DNA of 64,000 bases from Chitinivibrio alkaliphilus ACht1 (GTDB lineage Bacteria > Fibrobacterota > Chitinivibrionia > Chitinivibrionales > Chitinivibrionaceae): the NCBI RefSeq assembly GCF_000474745.1, contig NZ_ASJR01000001.1, positions 124,001 through 188,000 on the forward strand. The letters are read 5' to 3'. This document shows positions 1-9,900 of the stretch, piece after piece. How positions within the stretch are numbered: the stretch's first letter is position 1; every line of letters starts with the position of its first letter. The notes under the pieces were generated by a model. The model had not been told where the DNA came from. It worked only from the letters and a program-made list of their open reading frames with translations, and ran no database searches. The translations under genes and the position numbers were made by a program.

Positions 1-314
1 TACGATCCCTATCAGAAGACACCACCATCGCAGTAGTAAAGCAGGGAAGCCGAGGGAGTCTCATTTTCACTCAGGAAACCCTCTACGATATTCCTCCTGT
101 TACGATGTCACACGCTCCGGTTGATACCACCGGTGCAGGAGATCTCTGGGCTGCCGGTTTTCTCTATGCGTATTTGCATGGGGCATCAATTGATACAGCG
201 GGAAGGCTTGGTTCTCTCTGTGGATATGAAGTATGTCAAGTACAAGGGGCGCAAATTCCTGAAGAGAAATGGGAGTACATTCGTCGAGAGTGGCGCGCTC
301 TTCAAGGCGCTTAA
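1..314 (+). CDS. PfkB-family sugar/nucleoside kinase, C-terminal part (cut by window edge)
   Basis: Only the last ~103 codons lie in the window; the reading frame is open from base 3. It holds the PfkB signature DTTGAGD, where the Asp is the catalytic base and the following Gly-rich loop forms the anion hole for the transferred phosphate. The ending resembles bacterial adenosine-kinase-like proteins of this family, but substrate cannot be read from the C-terminus alone. An internal ATG at 105 opens a shorter frame, but the signature and good codon flow upstream show it is not the start. The TAA stop overlaps the stop of the convergent STAS gene inside one TTAA. Confidence 0.85.
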   Translation, partial: RSLSEDTTIAVVKQGSRGSLIFTQETLYDIPPVTMSHAPVDTTGAGDLWAAGFLYAYLHGASIDTAGRLGSLCGYEVCQVQGAQIPEEKWEYIRREWRALQGA

Positions 315-838
315 GTATCTCCGTTCTCTTCAAGCATGGTAAGGTTCTCCTTCATGAGACGGATCACCGTACTAAACTTCTTCTCGTTCTCTGGGTCAAT
401 TTCTAAGAGCTTCTCATGAGAGTCTATCATAAGCTTTGCCATGTTAAGCTCGTTTTGCACCCCCGTATTTTCAACAGTGGTGAAATTCTCCGTAGAAACT
501 TCAAGAGTATTTACCATTTTGAATACACGAGAAAACCCAATATCCTCAAGTATCTTTTGTATATCGCTTCCTTGTTTATACACAATAACCGGCTGGGGAG
601 AGTCTTTTTTATTAATCTGATACAGAGCAATTCGTGCAAGCAAGCCGAGATCAGTGCTGTCAATGTAGGTACAATCACGCATATCAATCACGATATTATT
701 AACTTCAGTTTTCGTTGAAAGTTCATCAATAAACTGTTCAAAGCTTGGTGCAACCGTGGCATACTTAATTGCACCGGAAAGCTTTATGACACATCCGGTT
801 TTATCAAGAAAGGCATAGGAGATATTGGCTTCACTCAT
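311..838 (-). CDS. STAS-domain protein (anti-sigma-factor-antagonist-like)
   Basis: 175 aa. Residues ~10-110 have the SpoIIAA-like STAS pattern, with DCTYIDSTDLGLLARI around Ser61, the position that is phosphorylated in anti-sigma-factor antagonists. The last ~60 residues are a charged helical tail outside the usual ~110-aa domain. Its ATG overlaps the hslO stop as ATGA, so it is probably translationally coupled as the third gene of ilvD-hslO-STAS. Partner kinase and regulated process are unknown; no anti-sigma factor is adjacent. STAS assignment is firm; a role in sigma-factor or envelope-stress signalling is inference. Confidence 0.85.
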   Translation of the reverse strand: MSEANISYAFLDKTGCVIKLSGAIKYATVAPSFEQFIDELSTKTEVNNIVIDMRDCTYIDSTDLGLLARIALYQINKKDSPQPVIVYKQGSDIQKILEDIGFSRVFKMVNTLEVSTENFTTVENTGVQNELNMAKLMIDSHEKLLEIDPENEKKFSTVIRLMKENLTMLEENGDT

Positions 839-1719
839 GGTGAGTACCCTTTCACTTCATCTTCTGTAATAGTATACGTTTTTTTGCAATATTCGCATTG
901 AATTTCTACACAAGTATCACGATCAAAGATATCCGCAATTTCTGAAGATGGGAGTTGAGCAATTCGTTTAATCGATTTCTTTCTGTTACAAAGACATGAG
1001 TAGGTAACAGGTCTGGCTCCAAGTATGGTATACGGAACGGTTCCAAATATTTGACTGGTAAGCTCTTCCACTCCTGCACCTTGTCGTAACAGCTCTGTTA
1101 CAGGAGGAAGTTTTTCTATAAACTCACTGATACTTTCTATTTCATCAGGGGCAACACGTCCTCCCTCGTTGGGAAGTGCTTGTACAAGGAACCCACCTGC
1201 TGCCTCCAAAGAAACTCCATCCACATCGGGTATTACCCCAACGGATACTGCCGATGGAATCTGTTCCGACTCTGTTAGATAGTGCGCAAGATCATCCCCA
1301 ATCTCACCGGACTGAAGGGCTACACTACCCCGGTATGGTGTTTTAAGTCCCATGTCTTTTACCACAGAGAGTATTCCAGGAACGCCCAAGGAGGTACGAA
1401 TCTGTTCATCCACGGCCGTCATGGAATTAAAGTCAAGGGAGTCGTTGTGAACAACCCCTCTGATATGCCCCTGTGCATCACCCTCTGTAACTATTTTACC
1501 GAGTGGCCCAGCACCTTCAAAAACCAGCCCCACTCGCTGTCCCGTTTTCATGGTACTTCCCATAAGGGCTGCAGCTGTGAGGGCCCTTCCCAGCATTATT
1601 CCTGAGAGAGTCGCAGGTTTTTGTTCCGCAAAGAGAGTGGTAATAGGGTCTGTTGTGTTTGCCACAATACAACGAACACCCCCCGATTGAGAGATGCTCG
1701 TAAGAAGTGTTCCTGCCAT
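835..1719 (-). CDS. hslO: Hsp33 redox-regulated molecular chaperone
   Basis: 294 aa, normal length for Hsp33. This cytosolic holdase binds unfolding proteins when oxidative stress forms disulfides in its C-terminal zinc site. The four zinc cysteines are visible as C242-x-C244 and C275-x-x-C278, the CxC...CxxC arrangement of the family. The start ATG lies one base after the ilvD stop and its own stop overlaps the STAS start (ATGA), so the three genes look like one transcript. Pairing with ilvD makes some sense, because the 4Fe-4S dehydratase is oxidant-sensitive, but this functional link is inference. Confidence 0.95.
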   Translation of the reverse strand: MAGTLLTSISQSGGVRCIVANTTDPITTLFAEQKPATLSGIMLGRALTAAALMGSTMKTGQRVGLVFEGAGPLGKIVTEGDAQGHIRGVVHNDSLDFNSMTAVDEQIRTSLGVPGILSVVKDMGLKTPYRGSVALQSGEIGDDLAHYLTESEQIPSAVSVGVIPDVDGVSLEAAGGFLVQALPNEGGRVAPDEIESISEFIEKLPPVTELLRQGAGVEELTSQIFGTVPYTILGARPVTYSCLCNRKKSIKRIAQLPSSEIADIFDRDTCVEIQCEYCKKTYTITEDEVKGYSP

Positions 1720-1720
1720 T

Positions 1721-3562
1721 TTAGAGATAATCCTGAGGAAGTTTTCTTACTGCTCCCATATCGGCAGATTGCGCGAAATATCCGTAGAGTTTTAAGGAGT
1801 CAGAGATCTTCCGTTCGCGCACCGGACGAAACGCTTCATCTCCCTTGGCGTCCTCTTCAGTACGGCGTTTTTGAAGCTCCTCCGCTGAAACATCAAGGGA
1901 GATGCGTCTCTCTTCAATGGATATTGAAATAGTATCTCCATCACGAATAAGAGCAATCGCACCACCTGAAACCGCTTCGGGAGAAATATGGCCAATAGAA
2001 AGTCCAGATGTACCGCCGGAAAAGCGTCCATCAGTTATGAGTGCACATTTCGACCCAAGCTGTTTTCCCTTTAAAAAAGAAGTGGGATAGAGCATCTCCT
2101 GCATACCGGGCCCCCCAGCAGGTCCTTCATACCGAATAACAACCACATCTCCTGCAGACACCTTGTCATCAAGAATAGCCTCACAAGCAAGATCTTGGGA
2201 GTCAAAGACACGAGCTGTCCCAGAAAAGGTATAGATGGATTCATCCACACCGGCAGTTTTAACAACACATCCCTTTTCTGCAATATTGCCGAAAAGAACC
2301 GCTAAGCCACCTTCTTTTGTATACGCATGCTCTACACTCCGAATACATCCATTTTCGCGGTCTTTATCAAGGCTTTCATAATAGGAATCTTGTGATGCCA
2401 TGGTCCGGGAAACGGCTCCAGCAGGAGCTGCACTATATATTGCAAGGGCCTCATCAGAAACGGTATCACGCATAATATCGTAGGCATCTAAGGCTTCTGA
2501 CAAGCTCATGCGATCTACTCGGGATGTGGTTCCATCTATAAGGCCGGCACGATCCAGCTCACCTAAAATACCCATGATACCTCCGGCTCGATTCACATCT
2601 TCCATATGATATATGGGAGAATTGGGAGCTACTTTACTCAGACATGGCACCTTTCGTGAAAGACGATCCATATCTTTCATGGTATAATCAACCCCAGCAC
2701 TTTGGGCCATGGCAAGAAGATGTAGAACCGTATTTGTCGATCCTCCCATGGCAATATCGAGGGCCATGGCATTTTCAAAAGAAGTACGTGTCGCAATATT
2801 TCGTGGTAATACACTGGTATCACCTTCAAAATAGTATGCCTTGGCATTTTCAACAATTTGCCGAGCGCCCTTGTCGAGATACTCTCTTCTTTTTTTATGA
2901 GTTGCCACTACCGTTGCCTGTCCAGGCAGGGCAAGTCCGATAGCTTCTGTAAGGGAATTCATTGAATTCGCTGTAAACATACCAGAGCAGGACCCGCACG
3001 TAGGGCAGGCATTGGCTTCAATCTCTTTGAGCTCTTCTTCAGATACTGAAGCATCAGCACCACTGACAATTGCATCCACGAGATCAAGCTTTCGTTCTCC
3101 TGAACGCCCCGCCTCCATGGGACCACCGGATACAAAGATGGTAGGAATATTTAATCGCATGGCTGCCATCAGCATTCCCGGCACGATCTTGTCACAATTG
3201 GGAATACAGATAAGAGCATCTGCGCAATGAGCATTTGCCATGTACTCAACGGAGTCGGCGATAAGCTCTCGAGAAGGCAGGGAGTACAGCATTCCGCCAT
3301 GCCCCATGGAAATGCCATCATCCACAGCAATGGTGTTAAATTCTGCGGCAAAACAACCAAGTTTTTCAATCTCTTTTTTTACATATTGCCCAACCTCATG
3401 CAAGTGAACATGGCCAGGCACAAATTGTGTAAAGGAGTTTGCTATGGCAATAACCGGTTTCCCCATTTGAGAATCTTTCATCCCGTTTGCACGCATAAGA
3501 CTACGCGCCCCGGCCATTTTTCGTCCTTTCAAAATGGTATCGCTTCGTAATGTAAAGCCCAT
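1721..3562 (-). CDS. ilvD: Dihydroxy-acid dehydratase
   Basis: 613 aa, full length. It dehydrates 2,3-dihydroxy-3-methylbutanoate and its methylpentanoate analogue to 2-oxo acids in valine, isoleucine and leucine (and pantothenate) synthesis. Very close to the E. coli-type enzyme: N-terminal [13 protein letters not shown], then [29 protein letters not shown] and [16 protein letters not shown], which carry the cluster cysteines. First gene of the ilvD-hslO-STAS operon. The ketol-acid reductoisomerase that makes its substrate is encoded 50 kb away (ilvC), so the pathway is scattered. The 68 bases upstream include an AT-rich stretch (TAATATAATTATT, 3597-3609) that may be part of its promoter. 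Confidence 0.97.
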   Translation of the reverse strand: MGFTLRSDTILKGRKMAGARSLMRANGMKDSQMGKPVIAIANSFTQFVPGHVHLHEVGQYVKKEIEKLGCFAAEFNTIAVDDGISMGHGGMLYSLPSRELIADSVEYMANAHCADALICIPNCDKIVPGMLMAAMRLNIPTIFVSGGPMEAGRSGERKLDLVDAIVSGADASVSEEELKEIEANACPTCGSCSGMFTANSMNSLTEAIGLALPGQATVVATHKKRREYLDKGARQIVENAKAYYFEGDTSVLPRNIATRTSFENAMALDIAMGGSTNTVLHLLAMAQSAGVDYTMKDMDRLSRKVPCLSKVAPNSPIYHMEDVNRAGGIMGILGELDRAGLIDGTTSRVDRMSLSEALDAYDIMRDTVSDEALAIYSAAPAGAVSRTMASQDSYYESLDKDRENGCIRSVEHAYTKEGGLAVLFGNIAEKGCVVKTAGVDESIYTFSGTARVFDSQDLACEAILDDKVSAGDVVVIRYEGPAGGPGMQEMLYPTSFLKGKQLGSKCALITDGRFSGGTSGLSIGHISPEAVSGGAIALIRDGDTISISIEERRISLDVSAEELQKRRTEEDAKGDEAFRPVRERKISDSLKLYGYFAQSADMGAVRKLPQDYL

Positions 3563-3630
3563 AAAAGCTCCTTGTTTTCGTAGATATTCGTTGTAGAGTA
3601 ATATAATTATTTATTCAGTAAACCTGTTTA

Positions 3631-4782
3631 TTAGCCAAGAAAAAGATAGATTGCCAAGATAAGCATAACTGCTGCAATAAGAAACTTTAAGAGCACCATA
3701 TTTCCCTGGGTTCGTTGTGCAAGACTGCTCCAGGTCATTCCTTTGTATGTGGCGATCATAACCAGCTGTAAGGGGACAATAAACAGGAAGTTGTAGTAGG
3801 CGAGATACGCATACCCCTGTACACGATATTCCTCATGCGTCGGTAGGGCGCGCAGTATGGGAAGATAGGTTTGCGCTGTACACATGGTTTCGAAAAGGGT
3901 TACAAAGAAACCTGTTAAGGCAGCACCGATAAACAAATTGCGTCCTTGCAGATGCTTTTTGATAGCTCGGTGAATTTTCTGTTTGAGTGAGTTTGAAAGT
4001 TGTAATTTTATCTGGCCAATATCCCTCGTTCGGTGAAATACCATCCCATCCCGAATAGAAAGAGCAGCAATTGTGAGGCATAACACGATGGCTGTCCAAC
4101 GAATCATCTCTGATATGAGATGAAATTGGTCAAAAAAACGAAGTGCATGAAATGCTCCTAAGCCTATAAAAAAGTATGTAATATAGACAGCCAGTACATA
4201 GGTTTGTCCCACAAGGAACATCTGTTTGAAAGAAAGCTTTTGCGTTGCAAGAAATGAAATAAGAAAGATCATTGTGGCAATAGCACAGGGGTTTACACCG
4301 TCAGCAAGCCCGGCAAGGGTTACAAGCCAAAAGGAGAGCCCCCGATACGCATCACCAAGTACATCATCCCTGGAGGAGAAAGATATGCCCTGGTGATTTG
4401 TAAGGAAGTGGTGAGTTTCAGGCTGTTCTATTTTTTCGGAAATAAGCTGAGCTGCTTTTATTTCAACATCCTGAAAACCGAGGAGAAAGGTATCTGCCAC
4501 AAAAAGCGCAATGGGATGTCCCTCGTCAATAGCATGAATCCTTTCAAATCGCAGAAGTGTCTGTAGGGCGGTGTCCCTCTGGAGATCATGGTCTATAAAA
4601 TGAATATCTTCATCATGTTTTTTCACAAGGGGGAGAAGTACGGTTTGTTTAATGCGATGACAATCCCTACAAGTGGCATCTCCAAAGAAGTGAACCGGCA
4701 TTTTATCCTGCGGTACCTCTTCACCTATCAAGGAAGGAGAAAAAAACATGAAAAGGAAGAGTAGTAAGACGGAGATTTTCAT
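3631..4782 (-). CDS. DsbD/CcdA-like membrane thiol-disulfide protein with N-terminal thioredoxin-like domain
   Basis: 383 aa. A signal peptide (hydrophobic residues 4-20) leads into a periplasmic thioredoxin-like domain with C38-R-D-C41. A CcdA/DsbD-beta type membrane domain follows from ~150 to the C-terminus, with several hydrophobic segments. The membrane domain has the family's two cysteines: C166 in DGVNPCAIATM and a second in FETMCTAQTYLPI. Such proteins pass electrons from cytosolic thioredoxin across the inner membrane to periplasmic thiols. The CRDCH string also fits a heme-c site, but the thioredoxin reading is better. Exact client (cytochrome maturation or general reduction) is unknown. 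It stands alone, divergent from the next gene. Confidence 0.8.
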   Translation of the reverse strand: MKISVLLLFLFMFFSPSLIGEEVPQDKMPVHFFGDATCRDCHRIKQTVLLPLVKKHDEDIHFIDHDLQRDTALQTLLRFERIHAIDEGHPIALFVADTFLLGFQDVEIKAAQLISEKIEQPETHHFLTNHQGISFSSRDDVLGDAYRGLSFWLVTLAGLADGVNPCAIATMIFLISFLATQKLSFKQMFLVGQTYVLAVYITYFFIGLGAFHALRFFDQFHLISEMIRWTAIVLCLTIAALSIRDGMVFHRTRDIGQIKLQLSNSLKQKIHRAIKKHLQGRNLFIGAALTGFFVTLFETMCTAQTYLPILRALPTHEEYRVQGYAYLAYYNFLFIVPLQLVMIATYKGMTWSSLAQRTQGNMVLLKFLIAAVMLILAIYLFLG

Positions 4783-4937
4783 GGGAGACCTCGTATTTCT
4801 TTCATAGAAACAGCATTGGTAATATATATTGTGCAGGCATGCTATTTCTCTCGATCATGCAGGGAATTTGCATTTTGCTTAAAACGGGTACTATTTTTGT
4901 CATAGAAAAGTAAGTTTCATAACAGTCGGAGGAAAAA

Positions 4938-5633
4938 ATGTTGAAAGCCTGTATACTTCTATTGCTTTGTTCCACCCTTGCCTTTGCAAGTCGTCGTCAG
5001 CAGATCCGAACCTTGCAAACACGAGTGAGTGAACAAGAAGATACGATCTCAAAATTGCGACGGGAGAATGCCGATCTTACAGCTGATCTTGAGGAATACA
5101 AGCAATCTGCCGAAGAAGCCCGACGGTTACGTGAAGCAAAATTGACTCTTGAAAGCGAACTTGAAATACTGCAAGATGATAAGGAAGACAGCATACGCTA
5201 TTACAGCCGTCTTACAGATAGCCTTCAGCAGATGCTGATGCGTTCATCGGGGGAAACCTCGCGTCCTCGAGAGTCTACGGAGACCCCACGGGAGACCTTT
5301 CCCATCACGGCAAATCTTCTGAGCAAACGTCACCACGATGATCAAAATATTGCTGCCAATATTGTATTTACCAATAACTCAGCAACTCATTTAGAACGTT
5401 TTACAGCGAATGTTGTTTTTTATGATAATTCACGACGACTTCACGAAGTTGTGATTGACGTGAACCAGTCAGTTCGTGCCGGTGAAAACGTGTCGTGGTT
5501 TGGTGCAATACCCTATGACCGAAATGATTCTGACCAAGCTCGTTTCTACAATGCAGACCATCGTGATATTGACGTAAAAGTTGAGGTCCGTGAAACCGTT
5601 GATAGCCAAGGTCGTGAGCGAAGTTACCGATAA
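4938..5633 (+). CDS. Secreted or periplasmic coiled-coil protein of unknown function
   Basis: 231 aa, not recognised. Residues 1-17 form a signal peptide ending near LAFAS. Residues ~20-105 are a long charged heptad-like coiled coil rich in E, R, L and Q. A linker rich in S, T, R and E follows (~107-125), then a C-terminal ~105-aa domain with alternating hydrophobic strands that looks like a small beta-sandwich (FxxNVVFYDNS...). The SD sequence GGAGG lies 5 nt before the ATG. It sits 13 nt before the purH-like gene on the same strand but has no obvious functional tie. A trimming, scaffold or cell-envelope tether role is possible; no family is claimed. Confidence 0.7.
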   Translation: MLKACILLLLCSTLAFASRRQQIRTLQTRVSEQEDTISKLRRENADLTADLEEYKQSAEEARRLREAKLTLESELEILQDDKEDSIRYYSRLTDSLQQMLMRSSGETSRPRESTETPRETFPITANLLSKRHHDDQNIAANIVFTNNSATHLERFTANVVFYDNSRRLHEVVIDVNQSVRAGENVSWFGAIPYDRNDSDQARFYNADHRDIDVKVEVRETVDSQGRERSYR

Positions 5634-5646
5634 GGAATAAAAAAAC

Positions 5647-6252
5647 ATGAGTAATATACGTACAATAACAAGAGCTCTAATTAGTGTTTCAGATAAACGC
5701 GATGTGCACACCCTTGCCGCCTTTTTACAGAGCAACGGTGTGGAAATCCTTTCTACCGGGGGCACTTCGCGTGTCTTAGGCGAAGAAGGTATCCCAGTAC
5801 GTTCTGTAGACTCTTATACAGGACATCCTGAAATCATGGATGGGCGTGTGAAAACATTACATCCTAAAATTCATGGGGGCATCTTGGCAAACCGTGATAT
5901 TCCCGCTCACCAGGAAGATATGCGCGCGAATTGCATAGAACCTATTGATTTAGTAGTGGTGAATCTCTACCCCTTTGAAAAAACCGTAGCACAAAGAGAC
6001 GTTTCTTTCGTTGATGCAATTGAAAATATTGATATTGGTGGACCGACAATGGTCCGCAGTTCAGCAAAAAACCATGCCTTTGTGACCATTGTTGTCGATC
6101 CTGATGATTACTCCCTCGTGATGGACGAGCTCTCGAAGCATGGAGGCATTACCGAAAAGACCCGACAATACCTTGCTGTAAAAGCCTTTGCCCATACGGC
6201 CGCATATGATCGGGCTATTACAGACTATCTTCAGACAGTTATTGAAAAATAA
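5647..6252 (+). CDS. purH: Stand-alone IMP cyclohydrolase (N-terminal domain of PurH only)
   Basis: 201 aa. It matches the first ~200 residues of bifunctional Pur[49 protein letters not shown], and the terminal [11 protein letters not shown]. This domain closes FAICAR to IMP, the last step of purine synthesis. The AICAR transformylase half (~300 aa) is absent: a TAA follows the domain cleanly and topA begins 11 nt later, so there is no sign of a decayed remainder. The organism must form FAICAR with a separate enzyme (a free AICAR transformylase domain, or a formate-using PurP-type ligase). First gene of a tight purH-topA-trmFO run. Confidence 0.93.
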   Translation: MSNIRTITRALISVSDKRDVHTLAAFLQSNGVEILSTGGTSRVLGEEGIPVRSVDSYTGHPEIMDGRVKTLHPKIHGGILANRDIPAHQEDMRANCIEPIDLVVVNLYPFEKTVAQRDVSFVDAIENIDIGGPTMVRSSAKNHAFVTIVVDPDDYSLVMDELSKHGGITEKTRQYLAVKAFAHTAAYDRAITDYLQTVIEK

Positions 6253-6263
6253 AGGATTACCCT

Positions 6264-8492
6264 ATGGCGTCAAATCTGGTTATTGTGGAGTCCCCAACAA
6301 AATGTAAAACCATAGGCCGATACTTGGGAAAAGAGTTTACGGTTATGGCAACCATGGGGCATATCGCCGACTTACCTGTAAAAAAGCTCGGTGTTGATAT
6401 TGAGAATGATTTTACTCCTGAGTATGTTGTATCCCGAGACAAGAAAAAGGTCGTAAAAGAACTTAAGGAAGAAGTTGCCCATGCTGATACGGTGTTTCTT
6501 GCACCGGACCCCGACCGTGAGGGGGAAGCAATTGCTTGGCATGTAGCTCGTGTGTTAAAGTGTGATCCTGAAAAAATAAAACGGATTCAATTTAACGAAA
6601 TAACGAAAAATGCCATTACCGATGCCATCTCTAATCCACGAACCATCGATATAAACCGGGTAAATGCGCAACAGGCACGGCGCATCTTAGATCGAGTTGT
6701 GGGGTATAAAATATCTCCGCTGCTGTGGAAGGTGCTTTATCGGGGGCTTAGTGCTGGACGGGTTCAGTCTGTTGCCTTACGAATTATTTGTGAACGAGAA
6801 GATGAGATTCGAGCCTTTGTCCCAGAAGAATATTGGACAATCACCGCACACTGCAGTTTCGATTCAAAAGACTTTCAAGCCCAGCTTCATTCAATAGATG
6901 GAAAAAAAGCGTCTTTAAAGAATGAGGAGGAAGCCAAGGCAGTTCTCTCAAGCATAGAGGGCAAATCTCTCTTTGTTGACAAAATTACCAAAAAGGAAAA
7001 GCGAAGAAATCCTTATCCTCCATTTATAACAAGTACCTTACAACAAGATGCTGCACGTAAGTATCGCTTTTCTGCATCAAAAACAATGATGGTAGCACAA
7101 CAACTGTACGAAGGTCTTAGTTTAGGGAAAAAGGGGACCATTGGTCTGATTACGTATATGAGAACTGACTCTGTGCGTATCTCAAACGAAGCTTTGCAAC
7201 GGGCCAAAGAATTTGTTGATGAGAAATATCCCACGGCGTATCACCTTAAAAAACCACGGCAATTTGGCACCTCAAAAAAGGCACAGGATGCACACGAGGC
7301 AATTCGTCCAGCACATATCGCCGGGGACTATTCACCTGAAGCTCTTGAGAAATACCTCAATGCTGACCAGTTAAAACTCTATACGTTGATATGGAACCGT
7401 TTTATTGCCTCACAGATGGCTCCTGCGCGAATTAATTCCACCAAAATAGATCTGACAGTTGATAACAAACTCTTTCGTGCCACTGGATCTGTCATCGCCT
7501 TTGATGGCTTTCTGCGCATCTATGAGGAGAGCAAAGACTCTGATGGAGATAGTGGGCAGGGTGGTCTTTTACCCGACCTTGTGGAGAAAACGTCCTTACC
7601 CCCTAAATCGATAGAGAGTAACCAACATTTTACCAAACCTCCGGCACGATATTCTGAGGCGCTGTTAGTCAATCAGCTTGAAAAATTAGGTATTGGCCGT
7701 CCTTCGACATATGCCCAAATTATTAAAACATTGAGTGATAGAAAATATGTTGAGCTTGACAAGCGACGCTTTTTTCCCACAGAGTTGGGGTATAAAGTAA
7801 AAGAAATTCTTACAGGAGAGTTTGAGAATATTTTTAATGTTTCTTTCACGGCAGAGATGGAAGAGCGGTTGGATACCGTTGAAACGGGTGAAGTTGACTG
7901 GGTCGAGTTGCTGAAATCCTTTTATTCAACCTTTTCAAAGCAGTTGGACAGCGTTCAGGAACATCTCACAGAATTGAAGAAAATGAATCAGGAAGAGACA
8001 GACCGCCTTTGTCCACAATGCAAAGAGCATAATTTAATCATTCGCTGGAGCAGAAATGGAAAATTTCTGGCTTGTCCGGGATTTCCTTCTTGTAAATATG
8101 CAGAATCCCTTGAACAGGACTATGAGGAAAGTGATGAAATATGTGACAAGTGTGGGTCTCCCATGCGAATTATTAAGCGTGGAGCCGGCCGTTTCCTTGG
8201 ATGCAGTAACTATCCAACGTGTAAAAATATAAAATCATTCTCCACGGGTGTTCCCTGTCCGGAAGAAGGATGTGATGGTGATGTTGTCGAACGATCTTCC
8301 CGTCGGGGGAAAATATTCTACGGGTGTAGCAAATATCCAGACTGCAAATATGTCTTATGGGATAAACCAGTTGCAAAACCTTGTGAGACCTGTGGATTTG
8401 AGCATCTTGTAGAAAAAAACTCGAAGAAAAAAGGAACCTTTTGGCAATGCCCAAAGTGTAAAGCGGAGTATGCAACACATGACGGCGAGTGA
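6264..8492 (+). CDS. topA: DNA topoisomerase I (type IA)
   Basis: 742 aa. It relaxes negative supercoils by transient cleavage of one strand. N-terminal TOPRIM domain with VESPTK (glutamate near residue 8) and the acidic triad in APDPDREGEAIAWH. The catalytic tyrosine is Tyr298 in GLITYMRTDS. The C-terminus has four cysteine-rich zinc motifs between about residues 585 and 735 (CPQC...CPGFPSC, CDKC...CSNYPTC, CPEEGC...CSKYPDC, CETC...CPKC). This matches full-length bacterial TopA. The 3' end overlaps trmFO. Confidence 0.97.
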   Translation: MASNLVIVESPTKCKTIGRYLGKEFTVMATMGHIADLPVKKLGVDIENDFTPEYVVSRDKKKVVKELKEEVAHADTVFLAPDPDREGEAIAWHVARVLKCDPEKIKRIQFNEITKNAITDAISNPRTIDINRVNAQQARRILDRVVGYKISPLLWKVLYRGLSAGRVQSVALRIICEREDEIRAFVPEEYWTITAHCSFDSKDFQAQLHSIDGKKASLKNEEEAKAVLSSIEGKSLFVDKITKKEKRRNPYPPFITSTLQQDAARKYRFSASKTMMVAQQLYEGLSLGKKGTIGLITYMRTDSVRISNEALQRAKEFVDEKYPTAYHLKKPRQFGTSKKAQDAHEAIRPAHIAGDYSPEALEKYLNADQLKLYTLIWNRFIASQMAPARINSTKIDLTVDNKLFRATGSVIAFDGFLRIYEESKDSDGDSGQGGLLPDLVEKTSLPPKSIESNQHFTKPPARYSEALLVNQLEKLGIGRPSTYAQIIKTLSDRKYVELDKRRFFPTELGYKVKEILTGEFENIFNVSFTAEMEERLDTVETGEVDWVELLKSFYSTFSKQLDSVQEHLTELKKMNQEETDRLCPQCKEHNLIIRWSRNGKFLACPGFPSCKYAESLEQDYEESDEICDKCGSPMRIIKRGAGRFLGCSNYPTCKNIKSFSTGVPCPEEGCDGDVVERSSRRGKIFYGCSKYPDCKYVLWDKPVAKPCETCGFEHLVEKNSKKKGTFWQCPKCKAEYATHDGE

Positions 8493-9828
8493 TGCAAGGG
8501 TTGCAATTATAGGGGCGGGGCTTGCAGGAAGTGAAGCCGCCCTTGTTTTAGCCGAGTATGGAATCTCTGTAGATCTTTTTGAAATGCGCCCTCATACCAT
8601 GACAGAGGCTCATACCAGTAGTAAGCCGGCTGAGTTGGTTTGCTCTAACTCTCTCAAGTCAATGGAGCTTCCTTCGGCCCACGCCTTGTTAAAGGAGGAG
8701 CTATCTCTTCTGGAAAGTCCTCTCTTAGAGATAGCGAAGATGTCTGCTGTTCCTGCGGGATCGGCCCTCGCAGTTGATCGGTCTCTCTTTAGCGCTCGTG
8801 TGGAAGAGCGAATTCGAGCATCCTCAAAAATTACTCTTCATAGGAAAGAAATACAACGGCTTCCGAAGGGGTATGACTATACACTGATCGCAACGGGCCC
8901 CCTTACATCGTCTTCATTCTCAGACTATTTACAAGAGCTCTTTGCCAGAGATAACTTTAATTTTTATGATGCCATCGCTCCCATAATAGATGCTGAATCA
9001 ATCGACATGTCGAAAGCCTTTTCGGCTTCGCGCTGGAGTGATGGACCGGGTGATTATATAAATTGTCCCTTTACAAAAAAAGAGTATGACCAATTTTATT
9101 CAGCACTCTTAGAGGCTGACGAGGTAAAACGCCATAGCTTTGAAGATGCGGCCTTCTTTGAAGCCTGTCTCCCCATAGAGGTGGTTGCACGACGTGGCTA
9201 TGATACGCTTCGTTTTGGAATGATGAAACCTGTTGGTCTTGATCACCCCAAAACCGGAGAAAAGTTTTTTGCCGTGTGTCAACTGCGACAAGAAAATGTG
9301 CATGGAACAGCCTATAATATGGTGGGGTTTCAGACGCGCATGACCTTTGGCGAACAGGACCGTGTTCTTCGGATGATACCTGGATTAGAAGAAGCTGAAT
9401 TTCTTCGGCATGGAACGATTCATCGTAACAGCTACCTCAATTCCCCAGATTTGCTTCAAAGAGATCTCTCATTCTTGGAATATCCGAATCTCTTCTTGGC
9501 TGGCCAATTAACGGGGAATGAGGGCTATACAGAAAGTATTTGCACGGGGCACTGCGCGGCGCAATCCATTGCAGGACGTATACATAACTATTCCCTTGAT
9601 TTTCCTGGTAATGTAACTGCCATAGGAGGGGTGCTGGATCATATCACAACACCACCCTTGAAAGGTCGATACACTCCAACAAATATCAATTTTTCTCTCT
9701 TGGCTCCTCCAGGAAAAAAAATGAGAAAAGCGCAACGAAAAGCCTTTTATTGTGACCGTTCTCTCAAAGAGATGACTGTATGGAAACATGAACATGGATC
9801 TTTTTTCAAATTACGAAACCACCGATGA
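8479..9828 (+). CDS. trmFO: Methylenetetrahydrofolate-tRNA (uracil-54-C5) methyltransferase
   Basis: 449 aa. This flavoprotein makes m5U54 in the T-loop of tRNA with methylene-THF as carbon donor and FADH2 as reductant. Visible marks are the FAD-binding VAIIGAGLAGSEAA at the N-terminus, EMRP, ELVCSNSLKS, and the late GQLTGNEGYTES motif. Two in-frame ATGs exist, at 8470 and 8479. GGAG at 8465-8468 is only 1 nt from the first but 10 nt from the second, so 8479 is chosen. Either way the gene begins inside the 3' end of topA, indicating coupled expression. The topA-trmFO order is common in Gram-positive and several other phyla. Confidence 0.95.
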   Translation: MTASDARVAIIGAGLAGSEAALVLAEYGISVDLFEMRPHTMTEAHTSSKPAELVCSNSLKSMELPSAHALLKEELSLLESPLLEIAKMSAVPAGSALAVDRSLFSARVEERIRASSKITLHRKEIQRLPKGYDYTLIATGPLTSSSFSDYLQELFARDNFNFYDAIAPIIDAESIDMSKAFSASRWSDGPGDYINCPFTKKEYDQFYSALLEADEVKRHSFEDAAFFEACLPIEVVARRGYDTLRFGMMKPVGLDHPKTGEKFFAVCQLRQENVHGTAYNMVGFQTRMTFGEQDRVLRMIPGLEEAEFLRHGTIHRNSYLNSPDLLQRDLSFLEYPNLFLAGQLTGNEGYTESICTGHCAAQSIAGRIHNYSLDFPGNVTAIGGVLDHITTPPLKGRYTPTNINFSLLAPPGKKMRKAQRKAFYCDRSLKEMTVWKHEHGSFFKLRNHR

Positions 9829-9834
9829 ACTTAC

Positions 9835-9863
9835 TTGTTACAGCATATACGGTATGATATAAT
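9835..9863 (+). promoter_or_regulatory. Sigma-70-type promoter for the fliO operon
   Basis: TTGTTA (9835-9840), a 17-nt spacer, and a perfect TATAAT (9858-9863), ending 37 nt before the fliO ATG. It sits in the only real gap between trmFO and the flagellar export genes. This suggests housekeeping rather than flagellar-specific control of the export gate genes. Confidence 0.7.
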
Positions 9864-9900
9864 AGTACTAACCGTAGAGATTACTAAATGAGGCAATGAT

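Noticed and set aside
4659-4680. CRDCH as a heme-c binding site
   Set aside because: The surrounding sequence fits a thioredoxin-like fold attached to a CcdA membrane domain, where CxxC is the redox pair.
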